Positions 38,873-46,497 of a stretch of 64,000 nucleotides of DNA are shown one piece after another (within the stretch, counting starts at the first letter, position 1; each line of letters opens with the position of its first letter). Both the position numbers and the translations under genes were made by a program. The stretch comes from a virus: IMG/VR virus record IMGVR_UViG_3300015373_000001, positions 1 through 64,000 of that record; one strand, given 5' to 3'. The notes below the pieces were generated by a model. It was not told where the DNA came from, made no database searches, and saw only the letters and a program-made list of their open reading frames with translations.

Positions 38873-38909
38873 TGATGTTCCGATCATCTGCGGTGTGTGC
38901 GCAACACAG

Positions 38910-38982
38910 TGGACCTGAGAGGACTCGAACCTCCCGCCTACGCCCTGCCGAGGCGTCGCTCTACCTGATGAGCTACAGGCCC
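38910..38982 (-). tRNA. tRNA-Ala(GGC) with C33
   Basis: The G3-U70 identity pair of Ala is present in acceptor GGGCCTG/CAGGTCC; D stem GCTC, T arm GGAGG-TTCGAGT-CCTCT. Anticodon loop TCGGCAG has C at position 33. Confidence 0.85.
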
Positions 38983-39168
38983 ATATGGGACGGGCGCCGG
39001 GTACAGCCGGTTCTCCCGGTGTGGCGATCGGCTTCTGCTTCTCGCCCGTCCAGAGGGGACTTACCCGACCCCTCGGCGGTGGGACATATCCGGTCCCTGC
39101 GGAGGCAGCCTTTCCAGTGTTTTTGAAAGGAGATTCCGGTCGGCTGCCACCCACCTGTCTTCTCCTTG

Positions 39169-39235
39169 TGGACCGGCCAGATTCGAACTGGCGACTATCC
39201 CCGCTAAGGGTTGCCACGCCAACGGCTGCGGTCCT
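39169..39235 (-). tRNA. tRNA-like gene, possibly Leu(TAG)
   Basis: T arm GCCAG-TTCGAAT-CTGGC and a six-pair acceptor GGACCG/CGGTCC are clear. A loop CTTAGCG would give TAG, but its stem is only two to three pairs; 67 nt. Confidence 0.4.
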
Positions 39236-39312
39236 GGGGATCATCCACGAGGTGCTAGACCGAACGTCGGTGACTAGTACGACGCTCACGCTTGCCTCCC
39301 GGCTTCACCCTT

Positions 39313-39385
39313 GCGCACCGACGGGATTCGAACCCGCACCCTTCCCCTGGCCTTACGGGGTGCTCTCGCCATGAGCTGCGGCGCG
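39313..39385 (-). tRNA. tRNA, possibly Pro(AGG)
   Basis: Acceptor CGCGCCG/CGGTGCG, D stem GCTC/GAGC, T arm GCGGG-TTCGAAT-CCCGT are good. Anticodon stem CCCC/GGGG with loop TAAGGCC gives AGG if read at standard positions, with A33; isotype uncertain. Confidence 0.55.
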
Positions 39386-39524
39386 TCCGACGGTCAGGTG
39401 TGCAGGTGGCCTGCCTGCGTCTGCCGCCGGAAGTTGGTGGGGCCCGCAGGTGAGCGCCGTGGCGCAGGAACCCCTTCGCGTCTGACTGTGCGCCAGCGCG
39501 TCGGGCACCGTATTGGACCCCGCG

Positions 39525-39594
39525 TGGACCTGGAGAGATTCGAACTCGTCTTCCCGCACCTTGCAAGGGTGGGGCGTCCCCTGGACTCAAGCCC
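39525..39594 (-). tRNA. tRNA-Ala(TGC)
   Basis: G3-U70 in acceptor GGGCTTG/CAGGTCC, anticodon stem CACC/GGTG, loop CTTGCAA, T loop TTCGAAT, A73. The D loop is very short (GTCC-AGG-GGAC) and position 8 is A. Confidence 0.8.
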
Positions 39595-40002
39595 GTGGGG
39601 GTGGATGCCGGTCGCCGGGTGCACGAATCGTGCGCCGACCGGTAGCGGGAATCACTGACCATCTGGGGTTAGCTACCCGCCGGGCCATGGCGCCGCGTCA
39701 TCGCGGAACCTGTTGGCTTCCGGCATCCACCCGATCCCCTTGCCTCATTCGCGGCGCATGACAGTTACCGGCGGACCGGGTTGTGGGCTGTGAATGAGGT
39801 TCGGGAATTCTTTCATATGCCCCGGGATGGCGCCCGGGGCGAAGTCGGCGTGTACGGGACCGTGGGTCGCCGGAAGCGAGTCGGCGCGGTGTTGCCGCGT
39901 TCGCTTGGCCCGTGAGGCGTTTGCTTGGCGACAGGTCCGGGCTAGGGTCGCATATCCGGCGGCCCACGGAGCCCGTGCACACCTTTCTTAGGTGTCTTCT
40001 TC
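39595..40002. other. Leader-type gene-free segment
   Basis: No gene is visible. It holds an 8-bp hairpin GCCCCGGG/CCCGGGGC near 39820 and a 6-bp hairpin ACACCT-TTCTT-AGGTGT at 39979-39995 just after the antiterminator-like box. Confidence 0.55.
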
Positions 40003-40023
40003 CACTGTTGAGTTTTCAACGCG
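40003..40023 (-). promoter_or_regulatory. rRNA-leader-like antiterminator box (boxA type)
   Basis: Minus strand reads GTTGAAAACTCAACAGTG. From memory, actinobacterial 16S rRNA leaders carry TTGAGAACTCAA(C/T)AGTG or close variants as the Nus-factor antitermination region. Here it follows the first tRNA of the array and is followed by a small hairpin, as in rRNA leaders. It could let RNA polymerase cross the long structured tRNA array. Confidence 0.65.
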
Positions 40024-40076
40024 CCCCGGCTGGGGCTCCTACCCGTACACACCCCGTGGTGGCGGTGTGGGGTGCG

Positions 40077-40148
40077 CACCGATGGCTGGATTCGAACCAG
40101 CAGTCCTCGCCTTAACAGGGCGGCGCTCTGCCATTGAGCTACATCGGT
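40077..40148 (-). tRNA. tRNA-Asn(GTT)
   Basis: Perfect acceptor ACCGATG/CATCGGT, D stem GCTC, anticodon stem CGCC/GGCG, loop CTGTTAA, G73 as required for Asn. First tRNA of the array. Confidence 0.93.
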
Positions 40149-40236
40149 ATGGAGTTTGGGGCCGGGGCGGTGGTGAAGCCGCCCCGGGATTCAGGTTCCC
40201 GGTCGGGCGGCTTCGGTGTCATCCGGTTTTCCGGAT

Positions 40237-40341
40237 TTACACGTCTGCCACCCGTTCGGAGGCGAAGCCCGTGTCGGGGTGCACCAGGCGCGTGTGGCTC
40301 TGGGTCCCGGTGTTCGGGTCTGTGGCCTGTCGGTTGGTCAC
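40237..40341 (-). CDS. 34-residue protein at the head of the tRNA operon
   Basis: Reads MTNRQATDPNTGTQSHTRLV then HPDTGFASERVADV from a GTG with AGGAGG nine bases upstream. A 6-bp hairpin ATCCGG-AAAA-CCGGAT follows its stop. It might be a leader peptide or a small phage protein. Confidence 0.6.
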   Translation of the reverse strand: MTNRQATDPNTGTQSHTRLVHPDTGFASERVADV

Positions 40342-40390
40342 CTGCTGTGCACCTCCTGCCGTGTTCTTCGTTCTTTCGATAACCCAAAGG

Positions 40391-40405
40391 TACAGTCATC
40401 TAGCA
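40391..40405 (-). promoter_or_regulatory. Promoter and operator of the tRNA operon
   Basis: Minus strand: TTGACG, 18-nt spacer with operator TACAGTCATCTAGCA, TACCTT. It drives the 34-residue gene and the tRNAs that follow. Confidence 0.82.
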
Positions 40406-40457
40406 CGAGACGTCAAGAGGTATTTCTGGTTTCTTTTGTATAGACAAGAACCGCAGG

Positions 40458-40877
40458 TCAGGCCGCTGCCAGGCCCTCCTCCGGCTCGCCCTCGGCCAGG
40501 ACGGATCCGGCGGGCAGCGTCTCCTGCTCCGGCGGAGACGGCGGGGAGACCATGTCGGCGAGGCGGCCGACCGTGGCGGCGGCGGCCACCGGGTCGGCAC
40601 GCAGCAGCAGCCCGGCCAGTTCGCCGACCACCTGCGCAACCATGGCGGGGGGTAGGAGGTAGAGGGCGCGGACCCGGTCGGTGGTGTCGTCCACCACGCC
40701 GCCGACGGCGTAGGCGATAGTGATCTCTCCGGCGACGGGGTGTTCGATGAGGCATCCGTCGGTGCCAGTGACGACGATGCCGTAGCGGGTGTCCACCTTG
40801 CGGCCGTTGTCGTCGTGGGTCATGGCCTGTCCGGAGATACTGCCGGGCAGGAACCGGGGGTTGGTGGTTTCCATCAT
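40458..40877 (-). CDS. Hypothetical protein
   Basis: A 139-residue protein with a beta-rich N-terminal half (RYGIVVTGTDGCLIEHPVAG) and a helical, Pro-rich acidic C terminus. GGAGCACCAC precedes the ATG. No family recognised. Confidence 0.72.
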   Translation of the reverse strand: MMETTNPRFLPGSISGQAMTHDDNGRKVDTRYGIVVTGTDGCLIEHPVAGEITIAYAVGGVVDDTTDRVRALYLLPPAMVAQVVGELAGLLLRADPVAAAATVGRLADMVSPPSPPEQETLPAGSVLAEGEPEEGLAAA

Positions 40878-40890
40878 GTGGTGCTCCCAG

Positions 40891-40905
40891 GGGTCGCTCT
40901 TACCC
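40891..40905 (-). promoter_or_regulatory. GAGCGAC leader hairpin
   Basis: Stem GGG/CCC (extended GGGT/ACCC) with loop AAGAGCGAC, before the preceding gene's ribosome site. Confidence 0.68.
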
Positions 40906-40970
40906 GTTGAAGATTGGCCGCATCATGACACAGGGGTGCGGCGGGCGGTAGCGAGGCGGTAACGGGGCGT

Positions 40971-41300
40971 TTACGGGACATTGCCGGGCAGAACATCAGA
41001 ATCGATGATCAGGGTGACGCCGAACAGCTTCGCCCACGCCATCCCCGGTCGGGGAGAAACGGCCAGGTTGAACCGGGTCGTACGGGGCTGCGCCCCGGCC
41101 GGGGTCTCCATGAACATCTCCCATGCTTCACCCTGGGCACAATCCAGCAACAAAAAAGCTTCACCCGACGTGATCAGCATGGCGGCGCGCACCGTTGCGG
41201 TATCCAGCCCACCCGACTGCAACGCCATGGCGAAGGCGTAGACCCGCTGGATCAGCTCACGGGCACCCGGCGGCAGCGACGCGGTCATGACGGCCAGCAT
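40971..41300 (-). CDS. Hypothetical protein
   Basis: A 109-residue protein with a helical start (ARELIQRVYAFAMALQSGG) and strands at the end (WAKLFGVTLIIDSDVL). No clear ribosome site; an internal ATG four codons in is possible. Confidence 0.65.
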   Translation of the reverse strand: MLAVMTASLPPGARELIQRVYAFAMALQSGGLDTATVRAAMLITSGEAFLLLDCAQGEAWEMFMETPAGAQPRTTRFNLAVSPRPGMAWAKLFGVTLIIDSDVLPGNVP

Positions 41301-41345
41301 GGGAGGAGCGAGGCGCTTACGTCTCGCCCTGACCGGCGGCCGATA

Positions 41346-41360
41346 CGCTAAATAACGGCT
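41346..41360 (-). promoter_or_regulatory. Inverted operator copy
   Basis: Minus strand AGCCGTTATTTAGCG with TATCGG just after; reversed relative to most copies, upstream of the gene starting at 41300. Confidence 0.6.
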
Positions 41361-41372
41361 ACCATGGGCCCG

Positions 41373-41606
41373 TCACTTGCCGCCCTTTGCATGGGGTGGC
41401 TGGTGGTCGGAGATATCCCTCTTGGGAGTCGGCGGACCCACCTTGCCCCGCAGGCGCCCGCGATGAGGGAGGCGGCACATCGAGGGCCTGACGGCGGCCA
41501 AAGAGTCGCGCACCCCTTCGGCGTAAGACCTACCCGTTGAGCCCAGCTCCGGGGGGCGGTCGAGGATCGCGCGGACCGCGCTGTCAGATCACCCTCGATG
41601 TTGTCG
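41373..41606 (-). pseudogene. Coding-like frame with missing start or frameshift
   Basis: A frame with convincing protein composition runs SDSAVRAILDRPPELGSTGR to DISDHQPPHAKGGK and a TGA at 41373, but no start follows its upstream in-frame stop. A second frame with a possible GTG start (MWPPENDNIEGD) runs into it from 41623. Either a programmed or recent frameshift joins them or the gene has decayed. Confidence 0.5.
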
Positions 41607-41609
41607 TTT

Positions 41610-41927
41610 TCAGGCGGCCACACGTACCCGGCGGCTGGTGTTCAGTCGTCCGGCGGCGTGCAGTCTCTCCACGACCACCCGCGCCCGGTCCCGGTCGGTG
41701 ACGCGGTCGGTCCACATGTCGGCGAGTGCCTGAGTTCCCATCTCGACGCAGGCGTCAATACCGGCGCGGTCGGCGGGGTCGATGGCGGCCGGACGCACCG
41801 CCTCGTTAATGTGCCGCAGAGTGGGCCCGATGCCGGTAATCGGGGTCGGGCACTTCAGGCACTCACGGTAGCCGTCTTCGTTCCGCCATTCGACGGCCTG
41901 GTGGTCGTAGGGCTTCACCACGGTCAT
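41610..41927 (-). CDS. Hypothetical protein
   Basis: A 105-residue protein with CLKC near residue 23 and a helical C terminus. GGTATGATC upstream could be an extended -10. No family recognised. Confidence 0.7.
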   Translation of the reverse strand: MTVVKPYDHQAVEWRNEDGYRECLKCPTPITGIGPTLRHINEAVRPAAIDPADRAGIDACVEMGTQALADMWTDRVTDRDRARVVVERLHAAGRLNTSRRVRVAA

Positions 41928-42026
41928 CACCCCTCTGACCTGATCATACCCAGATGTCGTTGCACACGCACTTAGTTTCCAAGTGGGGTAATCTTCGCTC
42001 CCCTGCGGCGGAACCAGGCGGCGGCC

Positions 42027-42323
42027 TCACCCCTTGCCGGACCGGTTCTTCGCCGCCAGGACGCGAGACAGACCCTGCACGGTGAGCCGGTACCGGCGGC
42101 GGGGGAGTATCTCCTCCCCATACTGGTCGATCTCTGTCATCTCCCAGTGGGAGTTGATCCAGTCGGAGCGTTCCAGCCTGGCCAGATCGGGATACAGGTT
42201 GCCCGACCACGACAGGTTCAGCGCGTGGTAGAGGTCGATCCCCGTCATCCCCCCATCGGGCCCGTTGAACAGGGCGACCAGGATCGCCACCTGTCGCTTG
42301 ACCCGCCGCTTCCTCCCGAACAT
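42027..42323 (-). CDS. PadR-like winged-helix protein
   Basis: A 98-residue protein matching the PadR winged helix: helix QVAILVALFNGPDGGMTGI, recognition region DLYHALNLSWSGNLYPDLAR, and wing RRRYRLTVQGLSRVL. PadR proteins are small dimeric transcription regulators. Its ATG overlaps the upstream stop (TGATG). Confidence 0.8.
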   Translation of the reverse strand: MFGRKRRVKRQVAILVALFNGPDGGMTGIDLYHALNLSWSGNLYPDLARLERSDWINSHWEMTEIDQYGEEILPRRRYRLTVQGLSRVLAAKNRSGKG

Positions 42324-42688
42324 CACGCGGACTCCTTCAGGGCCTTGTCGTACTCGATCAGGGCGGCGGCCAGGGCCGACTGGTGGATGTCGGTGTAGAA
42401 CGCCTGCCAGGATTCGCCGAACTCGTGTTGGGCCCATGAGCGGACGATATGGAAGGCGGCCCAGGCGCGCGCCTCCGGGCCGTCCTGGTCGGTGTGGACC
42501 TGGCCGCGCCGTTCCTGCATGGCGGCCAGCGCCGGTCCGCCGAGGAGGCGGGCGCATTCGGTGCAGTTGAGTCCGGCGGGGTGGTTGACGCTGCGGCAGG
42601 GCCGCAGCCCCTTCTCATCTTCGGGGTGCGCCGGTGTGGGGTGGCCGCACATGGTGCAGTGGGTGAACTCCGTGTCCGTGTCGCTCAT
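42323..42688 (-). CDS. Zinc-ribbon-containing hypothetical protein
   Basis: A 121-residue protein with cysteines in CTMCGHP and LNCTEC in the first 45 residues, then a helical part with Trp/His-rich segments. GAGGAGGTCCGT precedes the ATG. It is coupled to the PadR-like gene. Confidence 0.75.
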   Translation of the reverse strand: MSDTDTEFTHCTMCGHPTPAHPEDEKGLRPCRSVNHPAGLNCTECARLLGGPALAAMQERRGQVHTDQDGPEARAWAAFHIVRSWAQHEFGESWQAFYTDIHQSALAAALIEYDKALKESA

Positions 42689-42711
42689 ACGGACCTCCTC
42701 ATGTGTTGGTG

Positions 42712-42993
42712 TTACGGCGTTTGGGTGATCTTCTTCTCTGCTTGCCGCAGGCACGTCTTACAGGTGCGTGAATCCCGGGGCCAGTCAATCTTGCGGTAGT
42801 CGCGGTCGGTGGGCAGCCAAACCTGGCGCCCACACAACGCCCTGTAGGGAACCTTGTAACCTTCGAACCGGGCAGGCCGGGGGCTGCCTGCGGTGGTGGA
42901 GCCCTGCGGCACGGCATGGTCTGTGAATCCGACGCCGAAGTCCCGCCCCACCCAGAAGGTGGCCGGGGCGGCTGGGCGGCCGTTGCCGGTCAT
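42712..42993 (-). CDS. Hypothetical protein
   Basis: A 93-residue protein with CGRQ...CKTC suggesting a zinc site near the C terminus. The ATG overlaps the upstream stop. No family recognised. Confidence 0.7.
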   Translation of the reverse strand: MTGNGRPAAPATFWVGRDFGVGFTDHAVPQGSTTAGSPRPARFEGYKVPYRALCGRQVWLPTDRDYRKIDWPRDSRTCKTCLRQAEKKITQTP

Positions 42994-43448
42994 GGCGTTT
43001 CCGGGGTTTGCCGGTCGATGGCATGCCGTGCTGCGTCGGCGGCCATGGCGAGCATGGCCAGGAACAGTTTGGCCAGCCTGTCAGACTCCTCCTGCCAGTA
43101 GGGCTTCAGGATGGCGGCCATCATCTGGTGGTCGTCGTTCTTGTAGCAAGTGACCAACCTGATGACGTCGCGCCCTTCCGGTGACATGGTGGTCTGGTCA
43201 AGGGTGACGGGCTGCCCGGTGGTGACGTCGATGATTTCGACGTACCAGAAGTCTCCGCCAGATGGGCCGTCGCTCATCTGGTCGGCTATGAGGTGGGCCC
43301 AGGCGCACATGGCGCCGTGGACGGCCCTAATGCCATGTTCGACGATCAGTGAGGTTGCGGTGGCGGCCATTTCGCGGTCGCCTGCGAGGGCGGCGATGAG
43401 GGCCGTCTTGACGGCTTCGCCCACCTCGGGTGGCATGGTCTTGGACAT
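42990..43448 (-). CDS. Hypothetical protein
   Basis: A 152-residue helical protein with regular Ala-rich helices (AVKTALIAALAGDREMAATA) and a beta hairpin FWYVEIIDVTTGQPVTL. It is directly downstream of dnaB, so a replication link is possible. No family recognised. Confidence 0.72.
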   Translation of the reverse strand: MSKTMPPEVGEAVKTALIAALAGDREMAATATSLIVEHGIRAVHGAMCAWAHLIADQMSDGPSGGDFWYVEIIDVTTGQPVTLDQTTMSPEGRDVIRLVTCYKNDDHQMMAAILKPYWQEESDRLAKLFLAMLAMAADAARHAIDRQTPETP

Positions 43449-43457
43449 TGGTGGTCC

Positions 43458-44813
43458 CTAGGAGTTGTGGGGCTGGGCCATATCGACGAATCTGCTGTAG
43501 TGGCCCTGGAAGGCGACGGTGATCGTCGTTGTGGGGCCATTGCGGTGTTTCGCGACAATAAAGTCCGCTTCGCCTGCGCGGGGGCTTTCCTTTGTGTAGG
43601 CGTCTTCGCGGTGCAGCAGGAGAACCATGTCCGCATCCTGCTCTATCGATCCGCTTTCACGTAGATGGACCAATTCAGGGCGTTTGTCGGCTTTCTGCTC
43701 CGGGCCCCGGTTCAGCTGCGACATCGCCACCACGGGAATCTCCAGCTCCTTGGCCAGCAGCTTGATCGACCGGGAGATCTCCGACACCTCATTCTGCCGA
43801 TTCTCCGACCGGCTGCTGCCCGACGACATCAACTGCATGTAGTCGATGACGACGAACCGCAGGTCGTGCCGCTCCTTCAACCGGCGGGCCTTGGCCCGGA
43901 TCTGCATCATGTTCTGATTGGCGGTGTCGTCGATGAACAGCGGCGCCTCGGTGATGGCGGCCATCCGCTTGGCCATGCGGGTCCAGTCGTCTTCGCCGAG
44001 TGTGCCGCTTCGGATGCCGTGCAGGACGACGCGCGCCTCGGCGGCCAGCAGGCGTTGCACGATCTCCAGCCGGGACATTTCCAGGCTGAAGATGGCGGTG
44101 GTCAAACCATGCTTGATGGCGGCATTTCGGGCGAAGTCGAGTCCGAGGGTCGATTTGCCGATGGCGGGCCTGGCCGCCACGACGATCATCTGCTGTGGGT
44201 GGAGTCCCCCGGTGAGCCGGTCCAGATCCTCGAAACCGGTCGGGATGCCGACCAGCTCGCCGCCCCGGCCGCCCGCCGCCTCGATCTCGTCCAGGGCGCC
44301 CGGCATGATGTCGGACAGCGGGGCGTAGTCGTCGCTGGGCCGCAGCCCTGGCACCTTGCCCAGCTCCGCCTGGGCCCGCTCCAGAACCGCGTCAGCGCTT
44401 TCCCCAGCCGGGTTCCGCGCCCAGCTCTGCACCCGGATCGTTGCTTCCAGCAGGCGGCGCAGCACCGCCTGCTCACGCACGATCTTGGCGTAGTGGGAGG
44501 CGTTGACAGCCGTCGGCGTCACCGCCGTCAGCTCATGCAGATACAGCGGCCCGCCGACGCGACCCCCTTCCCCGTTGTTCTGCAGCACGCTGTAGACGGT
44601 GACGGTGTCGGCCGGTTTGCCCTTGCCGAACAAGTCCACGACCACGTCGTAGATCATCTGGTGGGCTGGGCGGTAGAAGTCGTCCGCCTTCACCACCTCC
44701 ACCACGTCGGAGATGGCGTCGCGGGACATCAGCATGGCGCCCAGCACCGACTGCTCCGCTTCGATGTTGTGCGGCGGAGGCGTCTCGAAATCCGCCTCCA
44801 GCATGTCGGTCAC
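43458..44813 (-). CDS. dnaB: Replicative DNA helicase
   Basis: A 451-residue DnaB-type hexameric helicase. The N-terminal domain begins PPHNIEAEQSVLGAML; the linker precedes LVGIPTGFEDLDRLTGGLHP; Walker A is ARPAIGKSTL (normally GKT; here GKS) and Walker B RFVVIDYMQLM; the arginine-finger region HLRESGSIEQDADMV follows, and the end VAFQGHYSRFVD is typical. It should unwind the phage replication fork with the phage clamp and SSB. GTG start overlaps the upstream stop (GTGA). Confidence 0.95.
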   Translation of the reverse strand: MTDMLEADFETPPPHNIEAEQSVLGAMLMSRDAISDVVEVVKADDFYRPAHQMIYDVVVDLFGKGKPADTVTVYSVLQNNGEGGRVGGPLYLHELTAVTPTAVNASHYAKIVREQAVLRRLLEATIRVQSWARNPAGESADAVLERAQAELGKVPGLRPSDDYAPLSDIMPGALDEIEAAGGRGGELVGIPTGFEDLDRLTGGLHPQQMIVVAARPAIGKSTLGLDFARNAAIKHGLTTAIFSLEMSRLEIVQRLLAAEARVVLHGIRSGTLGEDDWTRMAKRMAAITEAPLFIDDTANQNMMQIRAKARRLKERHDLRFVVIDYMQLMSSGSSRSENRQNEVSEISRSIKLLAKELEIPVVAMSQLNRGPEQKADKRPELVHLRESGSIEQDADMVLLLHREDAYTKESPRAGEADFIVAKHRNGPTTTITVAFQGHYSRFVDMAQPHNS

Positions 44814-45868
44814 GCAGCCTCCAGTTTCGGCTTGCCGTCCAGGGACGTCCACAGGCGGGCGTCCATCATGCCCAGCTCTACGCAGAAGGGGTGCGGGTCA
44901 GCCAGTTCACCGGCTTGCCGCCACCGCTCCACCACGTCCAGGATCTGGGCGATGCGCTCCTCCTGGCCGGGCTTCGGGCCGTGGGCTTTGCCGCCGTCCC
45001 AGGCCAGGCCGAGCGCCTTGCGGGCCCGCCTGATCGTATGGTCCTCGACGGCGGGCGTCGTCAGGCGCAACTGCTTGGCTATCTCGCCCAGGCTCATGTT
45101 GTACTGGACCGCCATCCGGGCCACCTGCATGTGCAGCAGCGCTTCCCGGTCGCGGCGGGCCCAACGCTCCTCGATCTTCTCGTTGCGGATGTCGCCCTCC
45201 CACAGCAGCCCGTCTGGGGCGTAGTCGTCGGGAGTGCGGAACCCGTACCGGCGGGCCAGGTCCTTGGCGCGGATGTGGTGGATGCCGGTGTAGGGGATCG
45301 CGCACATCTGGTCAAAGAAGGCGTTGACGTCGTCAAGCATGTCGCGGGCGACGCGACGACGATGTCCCGTAACGATCTGGAGGATGGTGGTGTAGCCGTA
45401 TCCGAGGCGGGAGCCCTGCACGGCGGCGGGCCAGCCATTGGCGCACAGCGAACCCAGCTTCCACCTGATGAGACGGGCGGGGACGCTCGTCGTAGATGCC
45501 GCGATCAGGTCGTCTTCGGTGATGGCCGCGATGCGGCGTCCGGTACTGACGAGGACAGAGTCCACCTGCCCGTTGAGGATCTTTTCGAGGCCATGGCGGG
45601 ACAGTCCAGCTGCGCGAGCCACAGGCTGGTGCACCCACTCTTTGTCGTCGATCCAGGTCCGCAGGATGGTGCGAAGTTCGGATACGCGGTAGCGGCGCGG
45701 AACTCCTTGACGGACCTTCTGCCGACGTTCGGCGTCGGCAAGGCGGATGATCTCCGAACACGTGGAGGCTCCGGGGCAAGGGTAGGTGGCCCGGCATCCG
45801 GCCCGGTAGCCGAGTGCGGTGCCGTGCGGGAAGTCGGGGTCGTTGGGGTCACGCGGACGTGCGGGCAT
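44810..45868 (-). CDS. Helix-turn-helix DNA-binding protein
   Basis: A 352-residue protein. The N terminus HGTALGYRAGCRATYPCPGA with its cysteines is a motif I know from actinophage DNA-binding proteins; VHQPVARAAGLSRHGLEKIL is a helix-turn-helix, and SLGEIAKQLRLTTPAVEDHT a sigma-like second one. It sits just upstream of dnaB, so origin recognition or replication control is plausible, as is transcription control. AAGGAGTGATGC precedes the ATG. Confidence 0.8.
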   Translation of the reverse strand: MPARPRDPNDPDFPHGTALGYRAGCRATYPCPGASTCSEIIRLADAERRQKVRQGVPRRYRVSELRTILRTWIDDKEWVHQPVARAAGLSRHGLEKILNGQVDSVLVSTGRRIAAITEDDLIAASTTSVPARLIRWKLGSLCANGWPAAVQGSRLGYGYTTILQIVTGHRRRVARDMLDDVNAFFDQMCAIPYTGIHHIRAKDLARRYGFRTPDDYAPDGLLWEGDIRNEKIEERWARRDREALLHMQVARMAVQYNMSLGEIAKQLRLTTPAVEDHTIRRARKALGLAWDGGKAHGPKPGQEERIAQILDVVERWRQAGELADPHPFCVELGMMDARLWTSLDGKPKLEAA

Positions 45869-45891
45869 GCAGCATCACTCCTTGAGGGTGG

Positions 45892-45923
45892 ACCCGGTCG
45901 CTCACGGGTACACTCATTTAGTA
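45892..45923 (-). promoter_or_regulatory. Leader hairpin and operator
   Basis: Hairpin ACCCG-TGAGCGAC-CGGGT is immediately next to operator TACACTCATTTAGTA; the operator includes the stop codon of the upstream gene. Confidence 0.72.
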
Positions 45924-46220
45924 TGACCGCTCGTTGCGGAATCTGGCAAGGACGTCAGCCTCCATCGCTGCCGCGTTCGCTCTCATGACCTGCACCAACG
46001 CTTCACAGATCTCGCGTGCCTGACGCCGGGTGAAGGCGTGGCCTTCCTCGTCTGAACGGGCGGCGTCCCACCTCTGCACCACCCCCGTAGCGTCCCTGAT
46101 TTCGACGCTGGGGCGGGTCAGGCGGATGGCGTGCCGGTGGATACGGAAGGGCCGGGATGGGCGCCACCGGGTGCGTTCCAGGGCCGCAGACAGGGCGTCG
46201 TGGAGGTCGTACGGGTTCAG
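45918..46220 (-). CDS. Protein with an apparent CTG start
   Basis: A 100-residue frame with good protein composition (LNPYDLHDALSAALERTRWR, then AIRLTRPSVEIRD, then FTRRQAREICEALVQVM). AGGAGGAG lies six bases before a CTG that overlaps the upstream stop as CTGA; no ATG, GTG or TTG is at the right place. Translation from CTG by coupling is the simplest reading. Confidence 0.65.
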   Translation of the reverse strand: MNPYDLHDALSAALERTRWRPSRPFRIHRHAIRLTRPSVEIRDATGVVQRWDAARSDEEGHAFTRRQAREICEALVQVMRANAAAMEADVLARFRNERSY

Positions 46221-46477
46221 GATCGCTCCTCCTCTTCTGCGGTCAGTGGGCCGGTCGGGTGCGCCTCCGCCGTAGTGGCTTCATCGGAGCAGGCCCAGAC
46301 GGCGAGCATCGCCGGGAGGGTGGAGTCGTAGGAGTTGACGCCCACCACGTCGCCGGTGGGACGCAGGCGGCACACGACGGCCAGGGCTGGGGCGTAGAGC
46401 AGGTCGGCGAACGCCGCCACCACGATGTCGATGGCGGCGTTCGACGGCATTTCGGGCATGGGTATAGCAGGGCTCAC
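46217..46477 (-). CDS. Small hypothetical protein
   Basis: An 86-residue protein (MSPAIPMPEMPSNAAIDIVV) from a GTG with TTGGAGAC upstream, with a hydrophobic first half and an acidic end. It has the leader hairpin and operator ahead of it. No family recognised. Confidence 0.68.
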   Translation of the reverse strand: MSPAIPMPEMPSNAAIDIVVAAFADLLYAPALAVVCRLRPTGDVVGVNSYDSTLPAMLAVWACSDEATTAEAHPTGPLTAEEEERS

Positions 46478-46497
46478 AGGGGGTCTCCAAAGGTATG

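Noticed and set aside
38855-39160. Pro/Gly-rich frame between tRNA-Ala and the Leu-like tRNA
   Set aside because: It has AAGGAGAAG before a GTG, but runs straight through tRNA-Ala and has low-complexity content.
26702-40148. Regularly spaced short elements in the tRNA array as a CRISPR array
   Set aside because: The repeated units are tRNA T arms and stems with differing sequences and spacings; there are no identical 25-36-nt repeats with unique spacers and no cas genes.
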